Of a stretch of 64,000 nucleotides of DNA, positions 17,511-26,097 are shown piece after piece. Both the position numbers and the translations under genes were made by a program. Under the pieces are notes generated by a model, which saw only the letters and a list, made by a program, of their open reading frames with translations, searched no databases and was not told where the DNA came from. Within the stretch, counting starts at the first letter, position 1. Every line of letters begins with the position of its first letter. The stretch is from Deltaproteobacteria bacterium. Its GTDB lineage: Bacteria > Desulfobacterota_D > UBA1144 > Nemesobacterales > UBA2774. The stretch covers positions 696,692 through 760,691 of the forward strand of contig JAVKFU010000015.1 of assembly GCA_040223695.1 (NCBI GenBank), written 5' to 3'.

Positions 17511-17663
17511 CCAGAACAGAGTATAAATAAAGGAAACCACTGCAGAACGTAAGCTAAGCACCTATTGCTTGCATAAGTGGGGTTTTAGAAGTTCGTATAA
17601 TCCTGTTGCCGCTGTAAATGACCTTATTCGTTCCAGTGCTTATCTTTCTTCCAATTCATCCTG
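17511..17663 (-). pseudogene. remnant of an SGNH hydrolase - DUF5989 gene pair
   Basis: Decayed duplicate of the 3' ends of the two preceding genes. Minus strand 17663-17571 reads W-K-K-D-K-H-W-N-E-stop-G-H-L-Q, matching WKNDGHWNEKGHLQ of the functional SGNH gene with a nonsense codon in place of K, followed by a frameshifted but recognisable match to YELLKPRLCN. Directly after it (about 17560-17511) the sequence encodes S-A-V-V-S-F-I-Y-T-L-F, the DUF5989 C-terminal signature. The part between has been deleted, so only the two tails remain. Confidence 0.85.
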
Positions 17664-17729
17664 TCCTCCAGAAGTTAGTGGAAACTGTCCTCTATAGCTA
17701 CATCATAAGCCATTATAATGGAATAAGCG

Positions 17730-17864
17730 CTAGAATATCTGGTAATTAAACGCTCCCCTCTGAGGCCCTGAAGAAAGAACAATCAGAAGCACGGTGAGGA
17801 CGACGAAAACTGCGAAGGCAGCTATAAGGTAGTTTTTGTATTTGGAGAAGAATTTACCCAGCAC
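17730..17864 (-). CDS. 44-aa single-pass membrane protein, DUF5989-like
   Basis: Short gene missed by length cut-offs. It starts with GTG at 17864, overlapping the TAG stop of the SGNH hydrolase gene by one base (TAGTG), with AGGAG just upstream inside the SGNH gene: a translational-coupling arrangement. The 44 residues are a basic N-terminus (LGKFFSKYKNY), one membrane segment (about 12-31, LIAAFAVFVVLTVLLIVL) and a tail SSGPQRGAFNYQIF. Size, topology, the aromatic C-terminus and the position after an SGNH hydrolase gene parallel the DUF5989 protein at 15755. Family membership is an inference from layout, not from strong similarity. Confidence 0.65.
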   Translation of the reverse strand: MLGKFFSKYKNYLIAAFAVFVVLTVLLIVLSSGPQRGAFNYQIF

Positions 17865-18841
17865 TAATTTGTCTCCTTTTTAGAAATAAATTCAACTAAG
17901 GATTCGGCAATAATACCATGGGCGAGCTTATTGGGGTGAGCGTCGTCGTAGCTAACCCAGAGTTCCATTTGATCCCCATAGTCTGAGAATAGCTTTGCCA
18001 GACTCATGTACTCTATTCCGCTCTGCTGTAGAAAAAGAGATACTTTATCATATACTTCTCTGAATATAAGGTTATCCGTATCATGGAGCTCGGGCAGGAG
18101 CACCACCTGGAACGCGATGCCGTTCTCAAGGCAATAGTCCCTGAGCTCAATCATGGCCTTTTTCGAATTTATCCACCCCTCCTGATCGTCCATGTAAAGG
18201 GCAGTATAATAATCCTTAAAGCTCTTTGAGGCGAAAATGTTGTTCATAAGAGAGTTGATCCTGGACCAGTAAAAGGATATAAGGTGCGAGTGGCCGAGGA
18301 ACCAGAGACCCGATTTCTCGGATGTGGCTTCGGCGTCGTTAATGAAGTAAAAGAGCACCACCTTGTCGGGATTGTATTCAACCCCCTTTTCGAAAAACAG
18401 GTTTACTTCCTGCTCCGTGTTATAGTTCCCGGTGCCGAAGTTTATGATCTCGGTTGGCGCGGCTCTACCGATCTCCTCTTCAAGTACGTACTGGAACGTG
18501 CCTTCCTGCTCGACCCCCCAGCCGAACGTTAACGAGTCTCCGAGGAATATTATCCTGTAAGCATCCCTCCTCTCTTTTAGATATTCCCTGTCCCTGAGCC
18601 CGTCTGAATTTATTGACACGTTTACACCCATGAGCTCAATTTCGCTCCCGGGTTTGTGTACGTGCCCTATCTTTGGATTCTCCGAGTCCTCCTTTACGTT
18701 CATTGCGTAGCGGGTCATCTCTATATCATAAACTGTGTTGTAGTGGAGATAGACCCTGATGAGCCCTTCGCATATAGCGAACAGGACTACCAATATAATT
18801 AAAATGGCGAGTAAAGTTTTAAGTATCTTAGCGGATTTCAT
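17864..18841 (-). CDS. membrane-anchored SGNH/GDSL hydrolase family protein
   Basis: 325 residues from the ATG at 18841; a GTG six codons upstream is also possible. Membrane anchor at about 5-28 (LKTLLAILIILVVLFAICEG), then an SGNH domain with the classic block I GDSLTFGWG (S103), the oxyanion region NFGTGNYNTEQE, and the catalytic pair in DDAHPN (D300, H302). Likely an extracytoplasmic O-acetyl or acyl esterase/transferase for a surface glycan. It is distantly related to the 16162 protein, and like it is followed by a tiny membrane protein gene, here overlapping by one base. Confidence 0.82.
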   Translation of the reverse strand: MKSAKILKTLLAILIILVVLFAICEGLIRVYLHYNTVYDIEMTRYAMNVKEDSENPKIGHVHKPGSEIELMGVNVSINSDGLRDREYLKERRDAYRIIFLGDSLTFGWGVEQEGTFQYVLEEEIGRAAPTEIINFGTGNYNTEQEVNLFFEKGVEYNPDKVVLFYFINDAEATSEKSGLWFLGHSHLISFYWSRINSLMNNIFASKSFKDYYTALYMDDQEGWINSKKAMIELRDYCLENGIAFQVVLLPELHDTDNLIFREVYDKVSLFLQQSGIEYMSLAKLFSDYGDQMELWVSYDDAHPNKLAHGIIAESLVEFISKKETN

Positions 18842-19124
18842 GCATATTCCACTCTTCACAATTCAAGATCACAACAAGAAAAAACCCTTGACATAACTTC
18901 CTGTTATCATTAATTATATCTGTAGAAGTGGACTCTATTGCATTAGTAGTATTCATATATTCTTAGTCACAAAATTTTCATTTTGATTTTTCTCGTCATC
19001 CACTACCTTTACCCGGACGAACGTTTTAAATAATCTTTCCGCTAAATATAAAAACGCGTTTACTATATGTCAATAACTTTTATTGACTGAACAAATCTGA
19101 GATTATTGGTATAATCTGAAGAAT

Positions 19125-21359
19125 TTATTGTAGCGACTTATTCTCATAAATAATTACTTTCCGGTGCGTCCAGCCTATTGAGATAACATCGAGGTCCCCG
19201 TCGCCGTCAATATCGGCAAGCTGAGCGCCGTCGTGATGCTCATCGCCCATATGTATAATATGACTGCTCCATTTGGTCCCGCCGCCGTCCTTATTCTCAA
19301 AAAAGTAGAGCTTGGCTCTTGAAGGCTCGTCTATATTGTGCTCACCGGCCACCACGTCCGTATCCCCGTCTTTATCAACATCTCCCACATCGAGACTCAT
19401 GGGCCCGGTTATAATCCCGATCAGGTGCTCCTCCCATTCAGGAGCTGAAGCATCGCCTTTTTGCTCATACCACGCGAGCTTTCCGGGTTTGCTGACCGCC
19501 TCGTACCCGACCACGGCGTCGAGCCTCCCATCCTGATTAATATCCACAAGAAGATTGCGGTCAGGGGGAGCGTCATCTGTTTCGATTATCGTCATCTCCT
19601 CCCATGACGAACCGTCATTCCGGAGCCATTTGGTACCCAGAAGCAAGTCCTGATCGTCATCCCGGTCTATATCTCCTGCACTCAAAGCCTCATTCTGTGA
19701 AAAACCGGGTACAGTCGAGATTCTCCACCGGCTATCGGCAGGATTATCAGGAACAGTCAAAAGCTGAATATCCTTTCCATCCTCGTGCCACGACAGGGCA
19801 ATCTGGAGGCTTTCACCTTGAAAACGGTCAACGGCTGCGCCCTGAAGAAAATCACCATCCCCGGGGGGTATGTTTGTATGTATCTTAAAATTCCCAGAAC
19901 CGTCGTTTTCAGCCCATAGCATATCGGAATTAGGACTGGAGCCTTCGCCTTCCGTCCCCAGTATGTCCATATCCCCGTCACCGTCAAAGTCATAAACCGA
20001 AGCCATATTATTGAACCTATCGCCGATCGGAATACGCTTCCACTTCCCATTAATCCTGCCGGGATTCCTGTACCAGAAACCTCCCGTGACAAGATCTTTC
20101 CTTCCGTCATTATTCAGATCAGCGGATGTGATAAATACGCCTATTGAAGGCTTGCCCGCGTCCACCACACGGCGTTTCCAGTCCCAGCTATTCAGCAAGA
20201 CGTCTATACGCGGGGTGTCCCAATTGTAAGGTTTGACCAAAATATCGAGATCGCCGTCACCGTCCAGATCACTCACCCTGGACTCATGGCTGCCGAATCC
20301 GACGGAAATAGCCCGCTTTTTAAAATCTCCTTTACCGTTACCGTAGAAAATCCACATTCTAGCGTCTTCATTATTGCCGTCAGGCCTCATTTCCGCAGCG
20401 AAAATATCCAAATTGCCGTCGCCGTTCATATCCTCGATCTCAAGCGAGTGACCGTGATAGACGTCAAACTTCAGAAGATCATGACCTTTCCACCCGCCAT
20501 TCTTCCACTCGTACCACTTCAACGGTCCCACGCCGTCTCCTATGACAAAAACCACTTCCGGCGGCCCTCCCTTAATTAATTGTCCCGCCTCTACCCGTGA
20601 AAACACCTGATTCTTATCTATAGTTTGAGGATCAAAATTATCTCCCCCCAGGTGCTTAAACCAGTGTCCACCTCCGACAATATCCTGTTTTCCGTCAAGG
20701 TCAATATCTGCTGAGAAAAGGCCCTCCGACTCGGACTCGCTTGTGAAAATTGCAGTATACGGCCAGGGTTCGGTATTTTCAGGCTCTGGGGGAACTTCAG
20801 CCAAAAAAAGCTTGTTGTCTCCCTGATTCCAGAAGACGAGTTCCACCTCCCCGTCGCCGTCGAAGTCTCCGAACACCTGGTCGTGATGTTTGTTTGCGCC
20901 GGAATTTTTTATTACATGCCTTTTCCATGAAAGCTCCGGATCAAAATCCGGATATGGGTTCTCCCACCACCACATTTTGTTATCCGACGCGTCCGCCCCG
21001 AAAACAATATCAGGATCTCCGTCCCGGTCGATGTCGTGAAATGCCCCTCCCGCCTCCACGGGAAGAGTGTCTTTCTCAATCATATATTTCTTCCACCCGA
21101 CTGCTTCGCGTTTATACCAATAAACGGAAGACCCGTTTTCTCGGCTCCCTATTACAAAGTCATTCAGTCCGTCTTTATCCACATCCAGGACTAAACTGGC
21201 TGTCTGCTGAGTGGACGGACCGGGCTCGGGAAGGTCCCCGTGTTTGCTTGATAGATTAAGCCATCTGCTTATCTCGCCTTCCGGCTCCCCGCAATGCGCC
21301 CCGAATAAAGCTAAAATTGTAATTGTCAGGATAAGTTTAACAATTTTATTTAATTTCAA
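19125..21359 (-). CDS. secreted FG-GAP/VCBS repeat protein
   Basis: Exported protein of 744 residues built almost entirely of FG-GAP/VCBS-type repeats, which fold as a beta-propeller and bind calcium. At least ten copies of the pattern D-x-D-x-D-G-x-x-D are visible, such as DVDKDGLND, DIDRDGDPD, DFDGDGEVE, DLDGDGDLD, DFDGDGDMD and DIDGDGDLD, spread from about 57 to 735. The N-terminus is a signal peptide with C23 in FGAHC, an imperfect lipobox, so a lipoprotein is possible. Such proteins often bind glycans or surfaces. The next upstream gene (21457) shares the N-terminal start MKLNK and lies about 100 bases away. Confidence 0.85.
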   Translation of the reverse strand: MKLNKIVKLILTITILALFGAHCGEPEGEISRWLNLSSKHGDLPEPGPSTQQTASLVLDVDKDGLNDFVIGSRENGSSVYWYKREAVGWKKYMIEKDTLPVEAGGAFHDIDRDGDPDIVFGADASDNKMWWWENPYPDFDPELSWKRHVIKNSGANKHHDQVFGDFDGDGEVELVFWNQGDNKLFLAEVPPEPENTEPWPYTAIFTSESESEGLFSADIDLDGKQDIVGGGHWFKHLGGDNFDPQTIDKNQVFSRVEAGQLIKGGPPEVVFVIGDGVGPLKWYEWKNGGWKGHDLLKFDVYHGHSLEIEDMNGDGNLDIFAAEMRPDGNNEDARMWIFYGNGKGDFKKRAISVGFGSHESRVSDLDGDGDLDILVKPYNWDTPRIDVLLNSWDWKRRVVDAGKPSIGVFITSADLNNDGRKDLVTGGFWYRNPGRINGKWKRIPIGDRFNNMASVYDFDGDGDMDILGTEGEGSSPNSDMLWAENDGSGNFKIHTNIPPGDGDFLQGAAVDRFQGESLQIALSWHEDGKDIQLLTVPDNPADSRWRISTVPGFSQNEALSAGDIDRDDDQDLLLGTKWLRNDGSSWEEMTIIETDDAPPDRNLLVDINQDGRLDAVVGYEAVSKPGKLAWYEQKGDASAPEWEEHLIGIITGPMSLDVGDVDKDGDTDVVAGEHNIDEPSRAKLYFFENKDGGGTKWSSHIIHMGDEHHDGAQLADIDGDGDLDVISIGWTHRKVIIYENKSLQ

Positions 21360-21456
21360 TATTTCCTGCTCAATATTTCTGGAATTTTTATACGGTTTCT
21401 GGTTTTATAGAGGCGAGACAATATACCGGCTCTATGCTACAAAAAAAGAACACAAA

Positions 21457-23844
21457 TTAGCGGGCGCATCTGAAACCGGTGTTTCCAAACCTTTCATTGG
21501 GAATATCCTTGGCCCGATGATATACCCTTACACGTGAAGGCGCATTTTTCCATGAACCGCCGCGGACACAGAGGGAATCCTCGCGGCTGTAGTCATTGCT
21601 CATAGCTTCCTCGCCCGTCGAAATAATACGGGAGATGAAATTTTTAATACGACCCTTAATACTGCGTTTTATCTCAAAATCACATATATCTCCCGTCCAT
21701 TCCCAAACATTTCCCGCCAAGTCCAAAACACCGTAAGGGGAGGCCCCTTGTGGAAAAGAGCCCACGGGCGAGGTTGTGTAAAAACCGTCATTGTAACCTT
21801 TAACGGTATCCAGTTTGGGGTTATTACGTTTCGCCTCTTCATCCCCTAGATTTGCTAGAGCTTTCTTTCCGTTAAAATCATTATTTCCCCACGGATAAAT
21901 TCTTCCGTCGGTTCCTCTTGCCGCCTTTTCCCACTCCGCCTCAGTCGGCAATCGCTTTCCGGCCCAATGACAATATGCTTCAGCCTGAGACAAATCCACG
22001 CAATTGATCGGATGACTCTCTTTTCCTTTCTTTCCCCAGTTACATTGAAATGACAGCTCCGGTCTTTCCGAACCTCTAAACTCGGGCAGATTGAGATTGT
22101 CGCTTTTGCAGCGACCGGCTTTGACGCACTCGCCGTACTGCGCTACTGTTACCTCCGTCTTGTCAATCGCGTAAGAATCTACATGGACAAGCCTAAGAGG
22201 ATTCTCGTAATCCTGACAGTAAGAATATTCGTCCTTGTTACAACCCATCCGGAACTCACCCGCGGGAATCAAGACCATTTCCGTTCCCGTATCGTCTGTT
22301 ATTACCGGAGGCGATAGTACGGTATCCATAACTTTATGAACATCGGTATTATCGATGTACGAGCCGCGCACAGGGTCTGACTTTGTCGCAAAAGTTGCGA
22401 ACAGTTCGGAATTCAATCCTTTGGCATACAGTGGTACGAGGTTATTTGTGTGTGCCGAATTCCGGCACGTATTCCAGACCCAGAAAACGGTCTCGCCCGA
22501 GTCTATAGTATTGTTCTCATTTCCGTCTTCCCAGCTGGCGCGGCAGTCGCTGTTATCAACCTCTTTCTCAAGAGATATGGTTCTGTCGCTCACCTCACCA
22601 AGCAGCTGATCAGGAAACACGCCGGGCCCTGCGGTCAGGTAGCCTGATTCGTGGTCTCCCGTAACGATTACAAGAGTGTTTTCCCAGTCGCTTCCGTTAG
22701 AAGGGTTTTCAACCCAGTCAACCACGGCCTGAACCGCTTCATCGAAATCAATCTGTTCCCCTATCATAAGGTTCATGTCGTTATCGTGCCCCGCGTAATC
22801 GACAGCCCCGCCCTCTATAAGTAATACGAAACCGTGGGGGTTGCGGGCGAGAACTGTTAGAGCAGACGTGGTCATTTCAGCAAGCGTCGGATTGTCAAGA
22901 TTACGTCCTGATCCATCGGCTAAACGGTAGCTGTGTCCGAACAAACCCACGAGTTTGGTTATATTTTCGTTTTCAGCCGTCCGGATTAAACGCGCTCCGT
23001 TATCTTTTCCGTCGACGCTCTCAATCAGTGTGTGTTTATCCGGCTCAGAGCTTTCATTCCGGAGCCTGCCGCGAATGTAATCGTTCAGGTAGCTCTCACC
23101 CGAGTGGCCAAGACCGTCAGCGCCTATTAAAACGTCTATAGGGTCTGACGGGCCGCGGTCTCCGGTATATAAATCCTTGAATACCTTCCGCGACCTCGGC
23201 ACCCTTTTAAAAACCTTTTGACCAAGATACCTGGCCCTCTCATTCCAGTCCCATTCGTCGTACGTTGCATGTGGATCCCCGAACAAACCCTCCTCGGCAA
23301 TCGCGTATGAATTAAATCTGTAATCATTATGCGCGTACCAGGCCCCGGGAGTTGCGTGTGATATTTGCACAGTGCTTACCGCTCCCACGGCCATATTGAA
23401 CATTCTGGCTTTTTCCGCGATTGAATACAGGCGTTCACCGTCGAGCGATACGCCTAACATCGACGACTTAGTTTTTGTGCCGGTATACATTGCGGTTGCC
23501 GACGCTGCGCTGTCGGTCGGCCCTCTTTTGACATAATCGAAATCCGACCATGCGAGCTCGGGGTCGTAGCCGCCGCCCGCGGGATAGGTTGACATCCAGT
23601 ATGGGTCCCAGAATTGATATGCCGGAGCGCGTCCGGTGTATTTACCAGTCGCCTCTATGTGTTTTATCCCCCAGCCGTCGCTGATCATTAAAATTACGTA
23701 CTTGGCCCCCGAAGGCTGGAGAAATTCTTCTCCTTCGGAGAGGCTTCCAGTTAATAATAAGCAAATCACCGCCGCGGCAAAGATATAACGGCGGCAAGTC
23801 AGCCCTTCCGGACGTTTGAATTTTACAGGTTTATTAAGTTTCAT
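21457..23844 (-). CDS. alkaline phosphatase fused to a sulfatase-modifying-factor (FGE-like) domain
   Basis: 795-residue exported fusion. After a signal segment (about 18-36) comes an alkaline phosphatase domain (45-510) with all main residues in place: D56, nucleophile S112 in PTDSAASATA, HAT at 163-165, E344, D349 and H353 in EGGAVDYAGH, D397-H398 in GDHES, H465. Residues about 516-795 are an FGE/SUMF1-type domain (MVLIPAGEFRMG, RLPTEAEWEKAARG, NVWEWTGD, CVRGGSW, GFRCAR). The two catalytic cysteines that FGE carries between RGGSW and GFRCA are absent (KNAPSRVRVYHRAK), so it should not make formylglycine; ligand binding or another role is more likely. An unusual combination. Confidence 0.88.
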   Translation of the reverse strand: MKLNKPVKFKRPEGLTCRRYIFAAAVICLLLTGSLSEGEEFLQPSGAKYVILMISDGWGIKHIEATGKYTGRAPAYQFWDPYWMSTYPAGGGYDPELAWSDFDYVKRGPTDSAASATAMYTGTKTKSSMLGVSLDGERLYSIAEKARMFNMAVGAVSTVQISHATPGAWYAHNDYRFNSYAIAEEGLFGDPHATYDEWDWNERARYLGQKVFKRVPRSRKVFKDLYTGDRGPSDPIDVLIGADGLGHSGESYLNDYIRGRLRNESSEPDKHTLIESVDGKDNGARLIRTAENENITKLVGLFGHSYRLADGSGRNLDNPTLAEMTTSALTVLARNPHGFVLLIEGGAVDYAGHDNDMNLMIGEQIDFDEAVQAVVDWVENPSNGSDWENTLVIVTGDHESGYLTAGPGVFPDQLLGEVSDRTISLEKEVDNSDCRASWEDGNENNTIDSGETVFWVWNTCRNSAHTNNLVPLYAKGLNSELFATFATKSDPVRGSYIDNTDVHKVMDTVLSPPVITDDTGTEMVLIPAGEFRMGCNKDEYSYCQDYENPLRLVHVDSYAIDKTEVTVAQYGECVKAGRCKSDNLNLPEFRGSERPELSFQCNWGKKGKESHPINCVDLSQAEAYCHWAGKRLPTEAEWEKAARGTDGRIYPWGNNDFNGKKALANLGDEEAKRNNPKLDTVKGYNDGFYTTSPVGSFPQGASPYGVLDLAGNVWEWTGDICDFEIKRSIKGRIKNFISRIISTGEEAMSNDYSREDSLCVRGGSWKNAPSRVRVYHRAKDIPNERFGNTGFRCAR

Positions 23845-23865
23845 AACCGGCTCACATTTTCGTAT

Positions 23866-24930
23866 TTATAACGGAGAGACATCGAAATTATAGATTCTCA
23901 CACCGCAATTATACGCGATTACTCCGACAGCACCCCCGGAAAGGATTTCAGGAGGTTTATCAGCGACCAGCTGCGGCGAGGGCTTCTTCTTTCGTTCTTC
24001 CCAGACAGTAAGCTCATACCTTTCAGGGTGAACAAGCATCCTGAACAGATAATTTCTTCCGGGAACGATTTGTGAAAAAGGGTTTAAGGCTGCCAGGGAG
24101 TCAGGTTTTATCAGTTTCAGCACTCCTCGGTAGGTTTTAAGCATTTTTCCTTTGAGATAATAGTAATGCGAAAGAGGTCTTTCCTTTAATATGTAATCTC
24201 CTTGCTTGGTACCGTTATTATCGAAGTGCACATTCTGACCGAGACGAATTCTGAGTCCCCGTGAAAGTGAATAATAGTAACCAAGCCCCGTGGACCACTG
24301 AGCCGGCAGGCAACTGCCGTCGCCCTGCAGATGTGAATTCCACTTAAAGAGCAATCCTACGTTGTGTGTAATATGAGTCCAGGAAGTAACACAAAGCCTC
24401 GCCGTAATTTCATAACCTGAAGTCCAGTCGCGGCGTCCGAAAAGAATTATTCTGTCCAGTCCAGCGTCTTTTTTCAGAATCTCAATACAGGGCTCCGAGC
24501 GTTCGTCCCTTCCGCAAAACCACCTGCCGTCAACTATCTGCCCGACCTCATGAGGATAACTCGCGTCGGACAAATCGAGTCTGTAACGAGGGATTGTCTC
24601 ACTGCTCAAACGACTTGGAAAATTGAGGTGATACTCCTTTTCCTCCGAACCCAGGTCTAGTCTGAATCCCATACGGTTTTCCGGAAGAAGGTCCTCAAGC
24701 ACCACGGTATCAATGTTAAAATCACCTGCCTTCATTAGCCTCTCGGAATTATTTTTCAGGTACTTAAAAAATACCGCTCTCTCGGGGCTGCCGTTGATAG
24801 AATACGTTATTTTTTTAATCTTCTCAGGGTGCTTTATCCTGCCCAGAATGTTAAATATATTTTGGGCTCCGGTTACCGCCGTACTGTCAGGGGCTAAATT
24901 CCAGAGCTCGAATTCATCGTTTTCATACAT
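23866..24930 (-). CDS. hypothetical protein, probably a beta-sandwich
   Basis: Unrecognised 354-residue protein without signal peptide. Alternating hydrophobic strands, many aromatic residues (WSTGLGYYYSLSRG, WTHITHNVGLLFKW) and the end GAVGVIAYNCGVRIYNFDVSPL resemble concanavalin/LamG-like jelly-rolls: GAVGV followed by a short tail is also how the jelly-rolls of 8148-10307 end. It lies 21 bases upstream of the phosphatase fusion gene, in the same direction. The ribosome site at the ATG (24930) is weak. Being cytosolic and next to secreted proteins, its role is unclear. Confidence 0.6.
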   Translation of the reverse strand: MYENDEFELWNLAPDSTAVTGAQNIFNILGRIKHPEKIKKITYSINGSPERAVFFKYLKNNSERLMKAGDFNIDTVVLEDLLPENRMGFRLDLGSEEKEYHLNFPSRLSSETIPRYRLDLSDASYPHEVGQIVDGRWFCGRDERSEPCIEILKKDAGLDRIILFGRRDWTSGYEITARLCVTSWTHITHNVGLLFKWNSHLQGDGSCLPAQWSTGLGYYYSLSRGLRIRLGQNVHFDNNGTKQGDYILKERPLSHYYYLKGKMLKTYRGVLKLIKPDSLAALNPFSQIVPGRNYLFRMLVHPERYELTVWEERKKKPSPQLVADKPPEILSGGAVGVIAYNCGVRIYNFDVSPL

Positions 24931-24983
24931 GATGTGTTATTAAATCCCTTTGGAATTTGCAGTAGTTGTACTGCGGTTAAACG

Positions 24984-26081
24984 CTATAAACCCCGGCTCA
25001 GTCTATTATAAGCCTCTACTGCTCTCAAGGCTGAATCTTCGATGTAGCCTTTGATGTCTATTTTCGTTTTGTCGGCTGAACCGGCAACCTGATTCGCCAA
25101 AAAGGCGCAATCTATCAGGCCGCGCTCCAGCTGACAGACCTCATACAGTCTTTGATGTTCTCCGGCAGAAAGGCTGCGATCGTTTTTTGAGAAAATTTCA
25201 AGCGCGGCTTCCTCAACCTCCGGTCTCGCCCTTTTAAGAAGAGAGGCCAGATCCTGATGCGGAAGCCCGATCCCCGCCCATTCCCAGTCGATAAACTTTA
25301 TTGTGCCGTCATTTTGTTTATGTACGAGTATATTCGCGAGGTTAGAGTCACCGTGTATTATGGTGTTTAAACCGGAATATTCATATTTTTCGTCGTACAA
25401 GGAAGAAATCCCCTCCCAATTATCACAAAGGGTGGAAACAGCACTCGTTTTTGTCGCGCCAGTATACCGTTCAAGTCCCTCTATAATATAGGTTTTAAGC
25501 CTTGAAGATAAATCTCTATCATAAATAATAAATAAATTTTCACTCAAACTGTAATTGCATTCTCCGATTTTATCGTACAATTCGGCTAACTCTGAAGCTA
25601 TGTACAGGATGTCTTTTTTATTACGGGCAGGTCTGTAATGCTTGTTCAAATCCTCCATTAAATACTTGTAATGCAGCCCGGAGATTACCTCACGGCACAT
25701 GTAAATTTTAGGCAGATATTTTGTAATCCCTCCCTCTGCCCTGCTGTATATTCTATATTCAGGGGGTCCCGGATTTATCGGAAAACTATTCAGCGCGGGG
25801 ATTATGTCCTGCCGGTAAAGGGCGTTTTTATAGATTATACTCCATTTATCTCCCGCCTCCGTTTGAAGCAGCAATCTAAAAGCGCCGGATTTTTTCCATC
25901 CCGAAAGAGCGCAGTAAGAGACAGATTGTAAGGGATTGCCAACGCCGGATTTACATAACTCGTCAAGCTCATCAAACCCAAGCCCCTCAGGGGTTCCTTT
26001 AATCAAATTCGCCCCCGAGATATAGCTCAATATTTTGGCCGACCCTCTTCTGAATAATCTACGAAATTCCGGTACATGCAT
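24984..26081 (-). CDS. aminoglycoside-phosphotransferase/choline-kinase-like kinase
   Basis: Protein kinase-like small-molecule kinase of 365 residues. The ATG at 26081 (MHVPEFRRLF) is preferred; the longer frame from 26186 overlaps the upstream gene by about 90 bases. Brenner's catalytic motif is IIHGDSNLANILV and the metal-binding DFG-equivalent is FIDWEWAG, both near residues 235-270; the N-lobe is weakly conserved. In glycan loci such APH-like proteins are thought to phosphorylate sugars or lipid-linked intermediates; antibiotic resistance is unlikely. Ends 53 bases before the next gene on the strand. Confidence 0.78.
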   Translation of the reverse strand: MHVPEFRRLFRRGSAKILSYISGANLIKGTPEGLGFDELDELCKSGVGNPLQSVSYCALSGWKKSGAFRLLLQTEAGDKWSIIYKNALYRQDIIPALNSFPINPGPPEYRIYSRAEGGITKYLPKIYMCREVISGLHYKYLMEDLNKHYRPARNKKDILYIASELAELYDKIGECNYSLSENLFIIYDRDLSSRLKTYIIEGLERYTGATKTSAVSTLCDNWEGISSLYDEKYEYSGLNTIIHGDSNLANILVHKQNDGTIKFIDWEWAGIGLPHQDLASLLKRARPEVEEAALEIFSKNDRSLSAGEHQRLYEVCQLERGLIDCAFLANQVAGSADKTKIDIKGYIEDSALRAVEAYNRLSRGL

Positions 26082-26097
26082 ATTACGTTTTCTTCCG

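Noticed and set aside
19100-19117. Hairpin AGATTAT-ACCA-ATAATCT as terminator of the FG-GAP gene
   Set aside because: Stem is AT-only and no T-run follows on the minus strand, so termination cannot be claimed.
21457-23844. Functional formylglycine-generating enzyme
   Set aside because: Both active-site cysteines are missing and no sulfatase gene lies in the window.
24984-26081. Antibiotic-resistance aminoglycoside phosphotransferase
   Set aside because: Only the general APH fold motifs are present, and the context is glycan synthesis without mobile elements.
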